Shown piece after piece: positions 26,899 through 33,280 of a stretch of 42,109 nt of DNA. A program made the position numbers and the translations under genes. The notes under the pieces are model-generated. The model searched no databases. It had not been told where the DNA came from and saw only the letters and a list, made by a program, of their open reading frames with translations. The stretch lies in IMG/VR virus record IMGVR_UViG_3300035670_000482, positions 1-42,109 of that record. The stretch is one strand, 5' to 3'. Source of the DNA: a virus. Numbering within the stretch: the first letter of the stretch is position 1; each line of letters begins with the position of its first letter.

Positions 26899-28139
26899 AG
26901 TTCATTAAATAGATTTTCAAATTGCTGTGCTACTTTCTGAAAGTCATATTTTTCTGTTACTGCTTTAATTCCGTTTTCGCCCATTACTTTTCTAATCTCT
27001 GGATTATTAGCCAGAAATACTATCTTATTCGCAGCATCAGTTATTTCACATAAGCCCCTTTCTACTTCCCAACTGCCCATTAAAGTACCATTTATAATCT
27101 TTAAATCGTATTCCTTTGAGTTCATTATGAAAAAGTCTTTATAATTTACTTCTTCGCAACCTGCTAATTTTATACCTAATCCTGCTTGGTTCTCCTCAAC
27201 TAATTCTGGCGTAGTAGTATATTGTGTTGCTAAAACAGGTACTCCACATTTCATTGCCTCTATTATTGGAATACCAAAACCTTCTCCACTTGTAGATAAA
27301 AAGAATATATCCATTAAATTATAAACATCGTTCATTTCTGCTTGTCCGAACCCTTCATGACATCGCATTCCAGAAAAAAATACTCTATTCTCTAAATTAT
27401 ATCTCTGTATCATTTTACCCATATTGAAAGTCTGTCCAGCTGGGTCGTTAGGGTCTAAGTGTAAAAATAAAACTGCGTTTGGTATTTTGTCTTTCATTAA
27501 GGCAAAACTCTTAAAAGTTCTGTCTAACATTTTTCTTGGCTGATTTCGTGCAACTACTCCAACAACAAATTTGTCCGTTAAACCCCATTTGGCTCTTAAT
27601 CTATTTCGTTCTTCTTCGCTTAATTTTCTGAATAGGTTTATGTTTAATCCGTGTGGAATATGCCTTACATTTAAATTGTGATAATCTTTAACTTGTTTCT
27701 GTCCGAATTTAGCCATAGCCACTGGACAATCTACTTTCTTTAATATTTGTTCGCAGTTATTCGGTAACCCGTTTCCTCCGTCTGATGGAAACCAAAACAC
27801 ACTTTTAGCCGGGCTTAAATCTATTTCTAATAATCTTGGATAAAGCATAAAGGTATCTAACAGAATAAATAAAATATCTGTTTTAGTTTTCTTTAAATGT
27901 TCGGACAGAGTATTCATAAAATAAGAGTGTATCATTTCGCCATAGACTTTAAAGTTTATTTTTGTTCCATCAAACAATTCAGCATTTTTTATTGTCATTC
28001 CATTATAAGCATTGCCCAGAAAATGCACCTCGTATCCTCTCTCTGTTAAGTATTGAGCCAACATCAAACTTTGGTTCCTATACCCAGTTGGAATAAAACA
28101 ACTATCAGATAAAATAGTAATAACTTTAGGTGTAGGCAT
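26886..28139 (-). CDS. Glycosyltransferase, GT4 family
   Basis: 417 residues from ATG 28139, downstream of GAGGAGA. GT-B fold with the EX7E motif in GEGFGIPIIEAMKCGVPVLAT, VVGVVARNQPRKMLD in the linker and IPHGLNINLFRKLS. The N-terminal domain opens KVITILSDSCFIPTGY. It is the first large gene of the glycan operon, after the AbrB-like gene, which it overlaps by 14 bases. Confidence 0.9.
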   Translation of the reverse strand: MPTPKVITILSDSCFIPTGYRNQSLMLAQYLTERGYEVHFLGNAYNGMTIKNAELFDGTKINFKVYGEMIHSYFMNTLSEHLKKTKTDILFILLDTFMLYPRLLEIDLSPAKSVFWFPSDGGNGLPNNCEQILKKVDCPVAMAKFGQKQVKDYHNLNVRHIPHGLNINLFRKLSEEERNRLRAKWGLTDKFVVGVVARNQPRKMLDRTFKSFALMKDKIPNAVLFLHLDPNDPAGQTFNMGKMIQRYNLENRVFFSGMRCHEGFGQAEMNDVYNLMDIFFLSTSGEGFGIPIIEAMKCGVPVLATQYTTTPELVEENQAGLGIKLAGCEEVNYKDFFIMNSKEYDLKIINGTLMGSWEVERGLCEITDAANKIVFLANNPEIRKVMGENGIKAVTEKYDFQKVAQQFENLFNELCST

Positions 28140-28332
28140 AATTTTCAATCTCCTCTTTTGTCGGTTTGAATAAACAACCACTCTCGCAAAATATTCCGTA
28201 TCTTGTGCCTATCTTAATGACTTCATATTTAAAAGAAACTTCTGGGAAAAATTCTGCAATATCGTTTGGTATTGCCAATCCTTTTAACTCTTTGCCACTC
28301 TTTTCATAAGCGATTGTTCTTAATTTACCCAT
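28126..28332 (-). CDS. AbrB-like DNA-binding regulator (putative)
   Basis: 68 residues. The centre reads KGLAIPNDIAEFFPEVSFKYEVIKIGTRYG, close in pattern to the swapped-hairpin AbrB fold (basic strand, IPxxI helix start, then two strands). It would bind DNA as a dimer. It is leaderless by position (TATA centre 24 bp upstream) and has the palindrome CTATATAG between TATA box and ATG, the site found in late promoters, so autoregulation plus control of virion genes is a plausible hypothesis. Confidence 0.55.
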   Translation of the reverse strand: MGKLRTIAYEKSGKELKGLAIPNDIAEFFPEVSFKYEVIKIGTRYGIFCESGCLFKPTKEEIENYAYT

Positions 28333-28336
28333 GAAA

Positions 28337-28360
28337 CTATATAGTAACCATCTTTATAAA
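28337..28360 (-). promoter_or_regulatory. Promoter of AbrB-like gene with downstream CTATATAG
   Basis: TATA box TTTATAAAG (28352-28360) followed by CTATATAG (28337-28344) in the space before the ATG at 28332. The palindrome would cover the start of transcription, a place used by repressors. In the late promoters the same palindrome lies upstream of the TATA box. Confidence 0.6.
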
Positions 28361-28361
28361 T

Positions 28362-28640
28362 TTAATTAAATAAACTATTTATTTTTTTAATTGCTTTTTT
28401 GATTGTTCTTTTTGAATTAACTATTAAATCTAAATGGTCCTGCATCTTCTTATTCTTTGGCTGAAAGATTGTTGTGATTAAACCCTTTTCTTTTAACTTT
28501 TTTAAATGATTGACTAATCTTATATAATCGTGTTTGAGCCTTTCCTTTACGAGAATATAATTCCCAGTATTCACAACAAAATTAAACTTTCTAATGTCTT
28601 TAATATCCTTAACATAAACTACTTCTATTAAATGTTCCAT
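28362..28640 (-). CDS. Small basic protein, unknown
   Basis: 92 residues, basic and helical in the second half (LVNHLKKLKEKGLITTIF, KMQDHLDLIVNSKRTIKK). Leaderless by position. The helix LVNHLKKLKEKGLI resembles part of a winged-helix segment, so a regulator is possible but not shown. Confidence 0.5.
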   Translation of the reverse strand: MEHLIEVVYVKDIKDIRKFNFVVNTGNYILVKERLKHDYIRLVNHLKKLKEKGLITTIFQPKNKKMQDHLDLIVNSKRTIKKAIKKINSLFN

Positions 28641-28657
28641 ATAAATACATAACTTAA

Positions 28658-28921
28658 TTATTTATAAAGTTTATTTTTTTCTTTTAATTGATTTAATATC
28701 CTTTCTGGCGTTATTCTGGCGTGATTATTTATATAAAAATTCTCCAAAGTATGAAATTTAGCGTGGTGCTTATTACATAAAACTATTAGATTACTATCTT
28801 CGTTTGTTCCGCCTTTTTTGTATCTTATCTTATGATGTAGATGCAGATTTTCAGCAGTTCCACAAATAAAGCAAGTTTCCTTATGCTTCTCTTTTATCTT
28901 CTTCCATTCTTTTCCATACAT
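28658..28921 (-). CDS. HNH endonuclease, McrA-like small
   Basis: 87 residues. ETCFICGTAENLHLHHKIRYKKGGTNEDSNLIVLCNKHHAKFH holds the Cys pairs and the LHLHHK / NLIVLC HNH core. Short free-standing HNH proteins are common in viruses. It begins right after a G+C-rich hairpin, and its end overlaps the TATA box of the next promoter. Confidence 0.85.
   Translation of the reverse strand: MYGKEWKKIKEKHKETCFICGTAENLHLHHKIRYKKGGTNEDSNLIVLCNKHHAKFHTLENFYINNHARITPERILNQLKEKNKLYK
28661..28669 (-). promoter_or_regulatory. Archaeal-type TATA box for 28640 gene
   Basis: CTTTATAAA on the minus strand, centred 25 bp before the ATG at 28640 and lying within the last codons of the HNH gene. Confidence 0.6.
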
Positions 28922-28925
28922 TATG

Positions 28926-28982
28926 ATTGCGGTTTAAGATTACCGCAAACTCCTTGCCCCGCCGTGCCTTGCCTTGCCCTGA
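28926..28982 (-). other. G+C-rich stretch with hairpin before HNH gene
   Basis: Minus strand: tandem GGCAA-type repeats, then a hairpin with stem TTGCGGT/ACCGCAA and 8-nt loop placed about 5 bases before the HNH ATG. In an A+T-rich genome this is a marked composition change. No gene is seen. It may be a recent insertion junction or a structure limiting HNH translation. Confidence 0.45.
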
Positions 28983-29150
28983 CTATGATTTTTTCCATTC
29001 TTTTATTGCCTCCTTAATATGTTTACAAACATTCTCGCCTTTATTCCATGCGTCTGGGTATAAGCTACCATGCGGACAAGTGCAGATTATTCTTCCGTCT
29101 GAGTAGAGGAACACCTCGTGCTCCCCCACTTTCAGACTTTTACAAATCAT
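28983..29150 (-). CDS. Small SWIM-type zinc protein
   Basis: 55 residues. The pattern CTCPHG ... CKHIKEAI (CxCx~20CxH) is the SWIM zinc finger, used for DNA or protein binding. ATGA overlap with the OB-fold-like gene upstream, with which it may work. A second, longer SWIM protein lies at 29892. Confidence 0.65.
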   Translation of the reverse strand: MICKSLKVGEHEVFLYSDGRIICTCPHGSLYPDAWNKGENVCKHIKEAIKEWKKS

Positions 29151-29572
29151 CTGAATACTTTTTCCTCAAAGTGTGCCGAAATGGTGTCTACCAAGTTCAT
29201 TAGGTTTTCCCCATTTGCTTTGAGTACTTCATTTAATTTGTCGGGAAATTTATTAGCCATGAGAGTAACAAACTCAATGGCTCTTTCGTTGCAGTTTTGC
29301 CTGACAATCCTTCTATCTCTGCCTGTATCCATTTCAGACGCAGAAACAAATGAACCATCTGACTTCTGCATATCTTGTAGTTTATTGTATTTCCCATCCT
29401 TTTCATAAACTACTCTTACCTTATCGCCCTCATTAAAAGTAAACAAATCGGCGTTAAAGGTTGAAAGACCAACTCCATCCACCTTAAAAGACATCATCTT
29501 CCAGTCTTTTCCAGTTTCGGCGTTTGTGCCTTCCTTCATTTTTTTGTCAGATATGTATCCTATTTTTTCCAT
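29147..29572 (-). CDS. OB-fold-like single-strand DNA binding protein (putative)
   Basis: 141 residues. The first 75 residues look like an OB barrel: EKIGYISDKKMKEGTN, WKMMSFKVDGVGLSTF, EGDKVRVVYEKDGKYNKLQDM. Residues 90-141 are helical (ERAIEFVTLMANKFPDKLNEVLKANG). It would bind single-stranded DNA during replication or recombination. Only general resemblance supports this. No replicase was recognised elsewhere in the genome. Confidence 0.5.
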   Translation of the reverse strand: MEKIGYISDKKMKEGTNAETGKDWKMMSFKVDGVGLSTFNADLFTFNEGDKVRVVYEKDGKYNKLQDMQKSDGSFVSASEMDTGRDRRIVRQNCNERAIEFVTLMANKFPDKLNEVLKANGENLMNLVDTISAHFEEKVFR

Positions 29573-29586
29573 ATTTAATTGTGGCT

Positions 29587-29639
29587 GCAGTATAACCTTT
29601 TAGAATATTTGGAGATAAACTATACGGCGATTATACTGC
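29587..29639 (-). promoter_or_regulatory. 9-bp inverted repeat before OB-fold gene
   Basis: GCAGTATAA (29587-29595) and its complement TTATACTGC (29631-29639) with 35 bases between them. It overlaps the stop of the small zinc gene and lies just before the OB-fold ATG. Could be an operator or an RNA structure; only the symmetry is seen. Confidence 0.4.
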
Positions 29640-29795
29640 TTTGCTTTCAAGAACCTTGGGTGCCCTCCCGCAAATTGCCGTATTATGTCTTGTTATATAT
29701 CTTCTATTATATATGCAAATATCACAAAACCTTTGATATTTCGTAGCTGGTAAAAATAATCTTTCACATCCTTTGCAATACCTTTTGAAAGTCAT
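29631..29795 (-). CDS. Small zinc-ribbon protein
   Basis: 54 residues. Two CxxC pairs, YCKGCER near 7 and FCDICIYN near 24, in a basic protein. ATG follows GGGGGAGGTTAAAA, a strong ribosome site. One of several tiny zinc proteins in this block. Function not known. Confidence 0.65.
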   Translation of the reverse strand: MTFKRYCKGCERLFLPATKYQRFCDICIYNRRYITRHNTAICGRAPKVLESKAV

Positions 29796-29841
29796 TTTTA
29801 ACCTCCCCCAAGATTTTTCTGAGTTAGAGGGGGTGAGGGGA

Positions 29842-29880
29842 GTTGGACCCCTATTAGCTTATACCAATCCGTTGGACCCC
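29842..29880. repeat. GGGGTCCAAC direct repeats
   Basis: Two identical 10-bp units (as GTTGGACCCC on the plus strand at 29842-29851 and 29871-29880), spaced 29 bp start to start and next to a G-rich tract. They fill the 96-base gap between the SWIM gene and the zinc-ribbon gene. They could be sites for a dimeric regulator or replication protein. Confidence 0.55.
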
Positions 29881-29891
29881 CGTTTTTTGTT

Positions 29892-30251
29892 TTAATCTTC
29901 ATGTTCTTTAATAAACCTCCATTGTTTAACTGCAATTATATGACTACAATTTGCATATTCTCCGCTTTTTAGTTTTGAATTATAACCTTGACAATTACAA
30001 ATCCATTCGTTATCTTTAAACTCTATTTTGTAAGTTGTTTTGTTATATCCTTTAATCGGTAGACATAAATATTCATTTGGTCCAGACTTCTTGATACACT
30101 CTAATTCTAAAAATAACTGAGCTTTATGCAGTAAAGTGGCAACTTGTTTATCTCCGAGTTTACTTAGTCTGACTAATCTTCTACTCTCTGGTTCCCAGTA
30201 AATTACATTTTTGTAATTAAATTCCTTTGGTGGTTCTTCAATTATGTTCAT
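29892..30251 (-). CDS. SWIM zinc finger protein
   Basis: 119 residues. N-terminal part with a basic patch (SRRLVRLSKLGDKQVATLLHKAQ), a strand region (GPNEYLCLPIKGYNKTTYKIEF) and a SWIM finger WICNCQGYN ... ANCSHIIAVKQW. SWIM fingers occur in SWI2/SNF2, recombination and plant transposase-related proteins. ATG lies five bases after AAGGAG. Likely DNA or protein binding. Confidence 0.75.
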   Translation of the reverse strand: MNIIEEPPKEFNYKNVIYWEPESRRLVRLSKLGDKQVATLLHKAQLFLELECIKKSGPNEYLCLPIKGYNKTTYKIEFKDNEWICNCQGYNSKLKSGEYANCSHIIAVKQWRFIKEHED

Positions 30252-30474
30252 GTTTTCTCCTTGAATTTGGACATTCTTTATTTAAACAAAGGTTTTCAGT
30301 ATTTCTCCATCCACACAACGAACACTCCCAGACGCTTAATTCTTTGTCTTTGTAAGTACTGCCTATACAATACATCTGACCTAAATGCTTTATTTTATAG
30401 ATTTCCCTTAATCTATCGTTGCATTCTTTGATGATTTGTTTAAGCTGTACTTCGTTTAAATTCTCCGTTTTCAT
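30238..30474 (-). CDS. Zinc-ribbon protein
   Basis: 78 residues with CSLCGW and LNKEC type pairs (ECSLCGWRNTENLCLNKEC), preceded by a helix NEVQLKQIIKECNDRLREIY and followed by SRRKHEHN. Overlaps the SWIM gene by 14 bases and the upstream small zinc gene. Metal-binding, role unknown. Confidence 0.6.
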   Translation of the reverse strand: MKTENLNEVQLKQIIKECNDRLREIYKIKHLGQMYCIGSTYKDKELSVWECSLCGWRNTENLCLNKECPNSRRKHEHN

Positions 30475-30577
30475 TTTTCACCTCATTTAAATTTAAATAT
30501 CCGCATACACATGCTATTCCTTTCTCGTTCTTTCTTATCTTCTTTTTACTCGTAGTTCCGCAAACTGGACATTTCAT
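30440..30577 (-). CDS. Tiny zinc-ribbon protein
   Basis: 45 residues. MKCPVCGTTSKKK then GIACVCGYLNLN: two Cys pairs of a rubredoxin/TFIIS-like knuckle. The ATG overlaps the preceding stop and follows AAGGAG. Confidence 0.6.
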   Translation of the reverse strand: MKCPVCGTTSKKKIRKNEKGIACVCGYLNLNEVKNENGEFKRSTA

Positions 30578-30735
30578 TTTAACTCCTTTGGATATAATAT
30601 TTCTAATTTATCCGTAATTTCTTTTAGTCTGATTAAATCTAAATTTAAAACCTTGACTACGTAATTATAACCTTTTGTGTTTCGGGTTATTTCTACGCTT
30701 TCGGATTGCTGAATTATTGGGGTTTCATTCTCCAT
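30574..30735 (-). CDS. Small hypothetical protein
   Basis: 53 residues, with strand-rich middle (SVEITRNTKGYNYVVKVLNL) and helix (DLIRLKEITDKLEILYPKE). ATG follows GGAGGTG; ends by ATGA overlap. No family recognised. Confidence 0.55.
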   Translation of the reverse strand: MENETPIIQQSESVEITRNTKGYNYVVKVLNLDLIRLKEITDKLEILYPKELK

Positions 30736-30859
30736 CGTCCACCTCCCGGTTCATTTCTTCTTGCATATCTCTTACATCAAGTTGCAAGTCATCACATCTT
30801 GGGCAAAGATAGCCCCCAAATTCTTCTGGAAATTCGTGTTTACAAATTTGGCATTTCAT
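30725..30859 (-). CDS. Tiny zinc-ribbon protein
   Basis: 44 residues. MKCQICKHEF and YLCPRCDDLQL give two CxxC pairs; the C-terminus is acidic (DMQEEMNREVDDGE). GAGGAGG lies five bases before the ATG. Part of the same short-gene series. Confidence 0.6.
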   Translation of the reverse strand: MKCQICKHEFPEEFGGYLCPRCDDLQLDVRDMQEEMNREVDDGE

Positions 30860-30959
30860 TGTAAACCTCCTCGCAGTTGTCTACTATTTCTTGGGCTGTT
30901 TCTGGCTCAGAAATTATATTTAATTTAATTAGTTGCTTGTTTAGTTTTTCTAAGTTCAT
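30840..30959 (-). CDS. Very small helical protein
   Basis: 39 residues, opening MNLEKLNKQLIKLNIISEP. ATG follows GGAAGGAG. First gene of this short-gene series after an A+T-rich promoter. Too small to assign. Confidence 0.5.
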   Translation of the reverse strand: MNLEKLNKQLIKLNIISEPETAQEIVDNCEEVYNEMPNL

Positions 30960-30987
30960 TTTGTTTATCTCCTTCCCTTTCGGGATA

Positions 30988-31005
30988 ATATATATAAATA
31001 TAAAG
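30988..31005 (-). promoter_or_regulatory. A+T-rich promoter before 30959 gene
   Basis: Overlapping TATA-like boxes on the minus strand (CTTTATATT and TTTATATAT). The more upstream box would leave a leader long enough to carry the GGAAGGAG site. Confidence 0.45.
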
Positions 31006-31044
31006 GGTATTTAAATCTTTCTATTCTGTAATATTATAATGTTA

Positions 31045-31332
31045 TTATTTATTAGTTAATACATTTAACTTATATATATTATAATAATCTGGATTTTTAC
31101 TTCTCCATATTTTACTGGCTTCAAGCATCTTTTTATATTTTTTAGGGTCTTTTCTGTTTATTCTTGCTTTTTCCCTATTCTTTATTCTCATATATTCTAC
31201 CCATTTGGGCTGTTTGAAATAATTTCTTTGATATTCTTTATAATGATTTTTTCTACATTCTTGACTACAACTTCTTACTCTAAAATTTTCGGTTTCAAAT
31301 TCTTTCTGGCAATATAGACAAATTTGTTTCAT
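31045..31332 (-). CDS. Truncated homing-endonuclease-like protein
   Basis: 95 residues. N-terminal Cys pairs (ICLYCQKEF, SCSQECRKNHYKEYQRN) and a basic KNREKARINRKDPKKYKK stretch, as at the start of the HNH proteins at 9633 and 19179, but no HNH nuclease follows. Likely a decayed or DNA-binding remnant. Its start is within an AACTC(G/A)GAGGCACGAAATG junction. Confidence 0.55.
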   Translation of the reverse strand: MKQICLYCQKEFETENFRVRSCSQECRKNHYKEYQRNYFKQPKWVEYMRIKNREKARINRKDPKKYKKMLEASKIWRSKNPDYYNIYKLNVLTNK

Positions 31333-31346
31333 TTCGTGCCTCTGAG

Positions 31347-31571
31347 TTATTTCTCTCTTATCTGTTTTCTTAATCTGTTGGCAACATTTCTAACATTCCA
31401 ATCATTTCCTTCAAAACATATAACTATTGGTTTAATACATGTTGGTCCAAATAATTTATTTATTGCTATCTTCTGTCCGCCTGTGTGAATGACTACTTCT
31501 TTATTGTCTTTAATGCAAATTTCTCCAAATTGGTCTAAATAACATAAATCTTCAAGTTTTGTTGTTTTCAT
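31347..31571 (-). CDS. Small hypothetical protein
   Basis: 74 residues, strand-rich (EICIKDNKEVVIHTGGQKIAI, TCIKPIVICFEGND) with a basic helical end (WNVRNVANRLRKQIREK). ATG follows AAGGAGC. No family recognised. Confidence 0.55.
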   Translation of the reverse strand: MKTTKLEDLCYLDQFGEICIKDNKEVVIHTGGQKIAINKLFGPTCIKPIVICFEGNDWNVRNVANRLRKQIREK

Positions 31572-31584
31572 TCGCTTTGCTCCT

Positions 31585-31875
31585 TTAAATTTCTCCTTGA
31601 ACTTTCATTATTTTATATTCATCTAAAAACATATTATTAAGAACTTTTCTGGCTTTCTTTTTTGTTTTATCCTTCGGAATTACATTACGACATAAATTCC
31701 AAAAACATAATTTATGAACCCAGTAATTTTGTCTGCCCATTACTTTTAATACTGCTGAGCGTATTCCTCTTTCGTGGTCTTTTAATGGAAAAAACATTCT
31801 ACGGAAAAATCCTTCATTCTTAATTGGATTATTGCATATCTCACATATCCTTCCTCTTTGATTACTTGCTATCAT
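31585..31875 (-). CDS. Small zinc-ribbon protein
   Basis: 96 residues from ATG 31875, which lies seven bases past GGAGGG and overlaps the upstream stop as ATGA. The N-terminus has CEICNNPIKNEGF; later LCFWNLC. Basic overall, no nuclease motif. Function unknown. Confidence 0.55.
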   Translation of the reverse strand: MIASNQRGRICEICNNPIKNEGFFRRMFFPLKDHERGIRSAVLKVMGRQNYWVHKLCFWNLCRNVIPKDKTKKKARKVLNNMFLDEYKIMKVQGEI

Positions 31876-31979
31876 TTTACCCTCCAAGAATAACCAAGAT
31901 TTTCTTTACCACCAGCTAAATAGCCCTCACTAATATTCAAACCAATCTTTTTTAATATTTCTGACATAATTTTATTCAT
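31872..31979 (-). CDS. Very small protein
   Basis: 35 residues (opens MNKIMSEILKKIGLNISEG). ATGA overlap with the next gene and start after CTCGGAGGC. Too small to assign. Confidence 0.45.
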   Translation of the reverse strand: MNKIMSEILKKIGLNISEGYLAGGKENLGYSWRVK

Positions 31980-32308
31980 TTCTTCTCGCCTCCGAGTTCT
32001 TTCATCTTCTCCTCATACTCTTCTTTTGTAACCTTAACATTGCATATCCAATATCCGTTTCTTTTGTCTTTTAGATTTCTACAATAAGAACAATTAGAAC
32101 AATGAGAACAATCAGAACAATCAAAACAATTAGAACAATCAGAACAATCAAAACAATCAGAACAAATAGAACAATTAGAACAATAAGAACAATCAAAACA
32201 ATGAGAACAATTAGAATTCTCTTTTTTACTATCCAAATCATTACTCCATTTATAGTCTAAAAGTTCTGATTTGCTCATCTTCAGTATTTCTTCTTTTGTT
32301 TTTGTCAT
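31976..32308 (-). CDS. Cys-every-third-residue repeat protein
   Basis: 110 residues. A core of about 45 residues has Cys at nearly every third position with Ser, Asp and Asn between (pattern CSxCFDCSxC). The N-terminus is a helix (SKSELLDYKWSNDLDS), and the C-terminus has YWICNVKVTKEEYEEKMKEL. The DNA has a 9-base period (AACAATCAG-like on the plus strand). A metal-binding or redox solenoid is plausible. Not recognised as a named family. Confidence 0.75.
   Translation of the reverse strand: MTKTKEEILKMSKSELLDYKWSNDLDSKKENSNCSHCFDCSYCSNCSICSDCFDCSDCSNCFDCSDCSHCSNCSYCRNLKDKRNGYWICNVKVTKEEYEEKMKELGGEKK
32090..32214. repeat. 9-base tandem repeat array
   Basis: Degenerate 9-nt units on the plus strand (AGAACAATC, AAAACAATT and relatives), encoding the Cys-Ser-x repeat. 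Units vary at codon third positions and at the residue between cysteines, so the array has diverged. Confidence 0.85.
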
Positions 32309-32715
32309 TTCGTGTCTCCGAGTTGTTTAACATCTGTGATTATGTCTCCACCTGAACATAGAGGAAAACCAACAATGGCATAGTTCTCGTATACTATTGT
32401 TACCTGTTGCTTTTTCTCTTGAGCATCTCTTATCTTTTCAAGCAAACTCTCATCAATTAAACAATACCTATCCTCTTGTGAGCTTTGAGCATCTGTCTTG
32501 AAATAGATAGTCCATGTTTTCCAAATTAAACCCTCTTTGTCTGAAGCTGTGATTAATCCTGTGTGTTCTCCGTGATTTGTCTCCCACATCATTACTGGAA
32601 AACAAGAGATTATCAAACTTAAAGCAATAAGGAGAATACACAAGACTACAATTCCCCCTAAGAATATCACTAATCCCAGAGCTATTAATTCAGGAATATC
32701 CCTATCTTCAAACAT
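32305..32715 (-). CDS. Membrane-anchored protein
   Basis: 136 residues from ATG 32715, which follows GGAGGCACTC. One strong N-terminal transmembrane segment (ALGLVIFLGGIVVLCILLIALSL within residues 11-37) then a soluble part with strands (LIWKTWTIYFKTD, QVTIVYENYAIVGFPL). The soluble domain probably lies outside the cell. Function unknown. Confidence 0.6.
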   Translation of the reverse strand: MFEDRDIPELIALGLVIFLGGIVVLCILLIALSLIISCFPVMMWETNHGEHTGLITASDKEGLIWKTWTIYFKTDAQSSQEDRYCLIDESLLEKIRDAQEKKQQVTIVYENYAIVGFPLCSGGDIITDVKQLGDTK

Positions 32716-32998
32716 TTTGAGTGCCTCCGAGTTGTTTCTCAAACTCCTCTGCAAATAATTTCAAACTCTTATAGAATTGGTCTATCCAGTGATGAATAAT
32801 GTTTTCTATGTGTGTTCCACACTTCTCACATCTCTCTCCAAAATAGCTGTCTGATATTTTTATGTTTTCCTCGTCTAAAAACTTCTTGAACTCTTTGAGA
32901 GCTTCGGCTCTGCCTTCTTGTCTCGCCCAATCCATACATCTTAATCTTTCTTCTTCTGTATGAACTTTCTTTCCTTTTGTTAATCTTATTGTTTTCAT
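32708..32998 (-). CDS. Hypothetical protein with CxxC
   Basis: 96 residues. Basic start (KTIRLTKGKKVHTEEERL), a helical middle and a CEKCGT pair near residue 59, then helices. Leaderless by position from the TATA box at 33020. First gene of the run of short genes. No family recognised. Confidence 0.55.
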   Translation of the reverse strand: MKTIRLTKGKKVHTEEERLRCMDWARQEGRAEALKEFKKFLDEENIKISDSYFGERCEKCGTHIENIIHHWIDQFYKSLKLFAEEFEKQLGGTQNV

Positions 32999-33019
32999 AA
33001 TAAATATAGATTATTAGAG

Positions 33020-33028
33020 TTTATAAAT
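33020..33028 (-). promoter_or_regulatory. Archaeal-type TATA box for 32998 gene
   Basis: ATTTATAAA on the minus strand, centred about 26 bp before the ATG at 32998. Confidence 0.6.
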
Positions 33029-33280
33029 TTTATTATTTAGCCAATATCCTTTAGCCAAGCCCACGCTTCGCTTTTCCCCACTTACTCGCAGACCACCCGC
33101 TGAACTTTGTTCCCTTCTGGCGAGTGATTTGGAAAAAACTTTTTTTTGTTTAACCGCTCACGCCTTTTCTGCAAAGTTACAGCAACTGGATAAACCATAC
33201 CGAACTGCCTCAATAAACCCCGATAATAACTTGTCCACCTTGCGTTTCCACTTGGCTTCTATCGCATTAATATCGTTCTT
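33029..33280. other. G+C-richer intergenic stretch, interrupted minus-strand frame
   Basis: No intact gene seen. The minus strand continues the frame of the small gene at 33281-33394 beyond its TAA, with 40 coding-like codons to a TGA, then about 47 more. It also has an inverted CACTCGC/GCGAGT pair near 33080-33130. The base composition is less A+T-rich than its surroundings. It may be a decayed gene, an RNA, or both. Confidence 0.4.

Noticed and set aside
32090-32214. Short regular repeats as a possible CRISPR array
   Set aside because: The 9-base period has no spacers and lies in frame inside a Cys-repeat protein gene.
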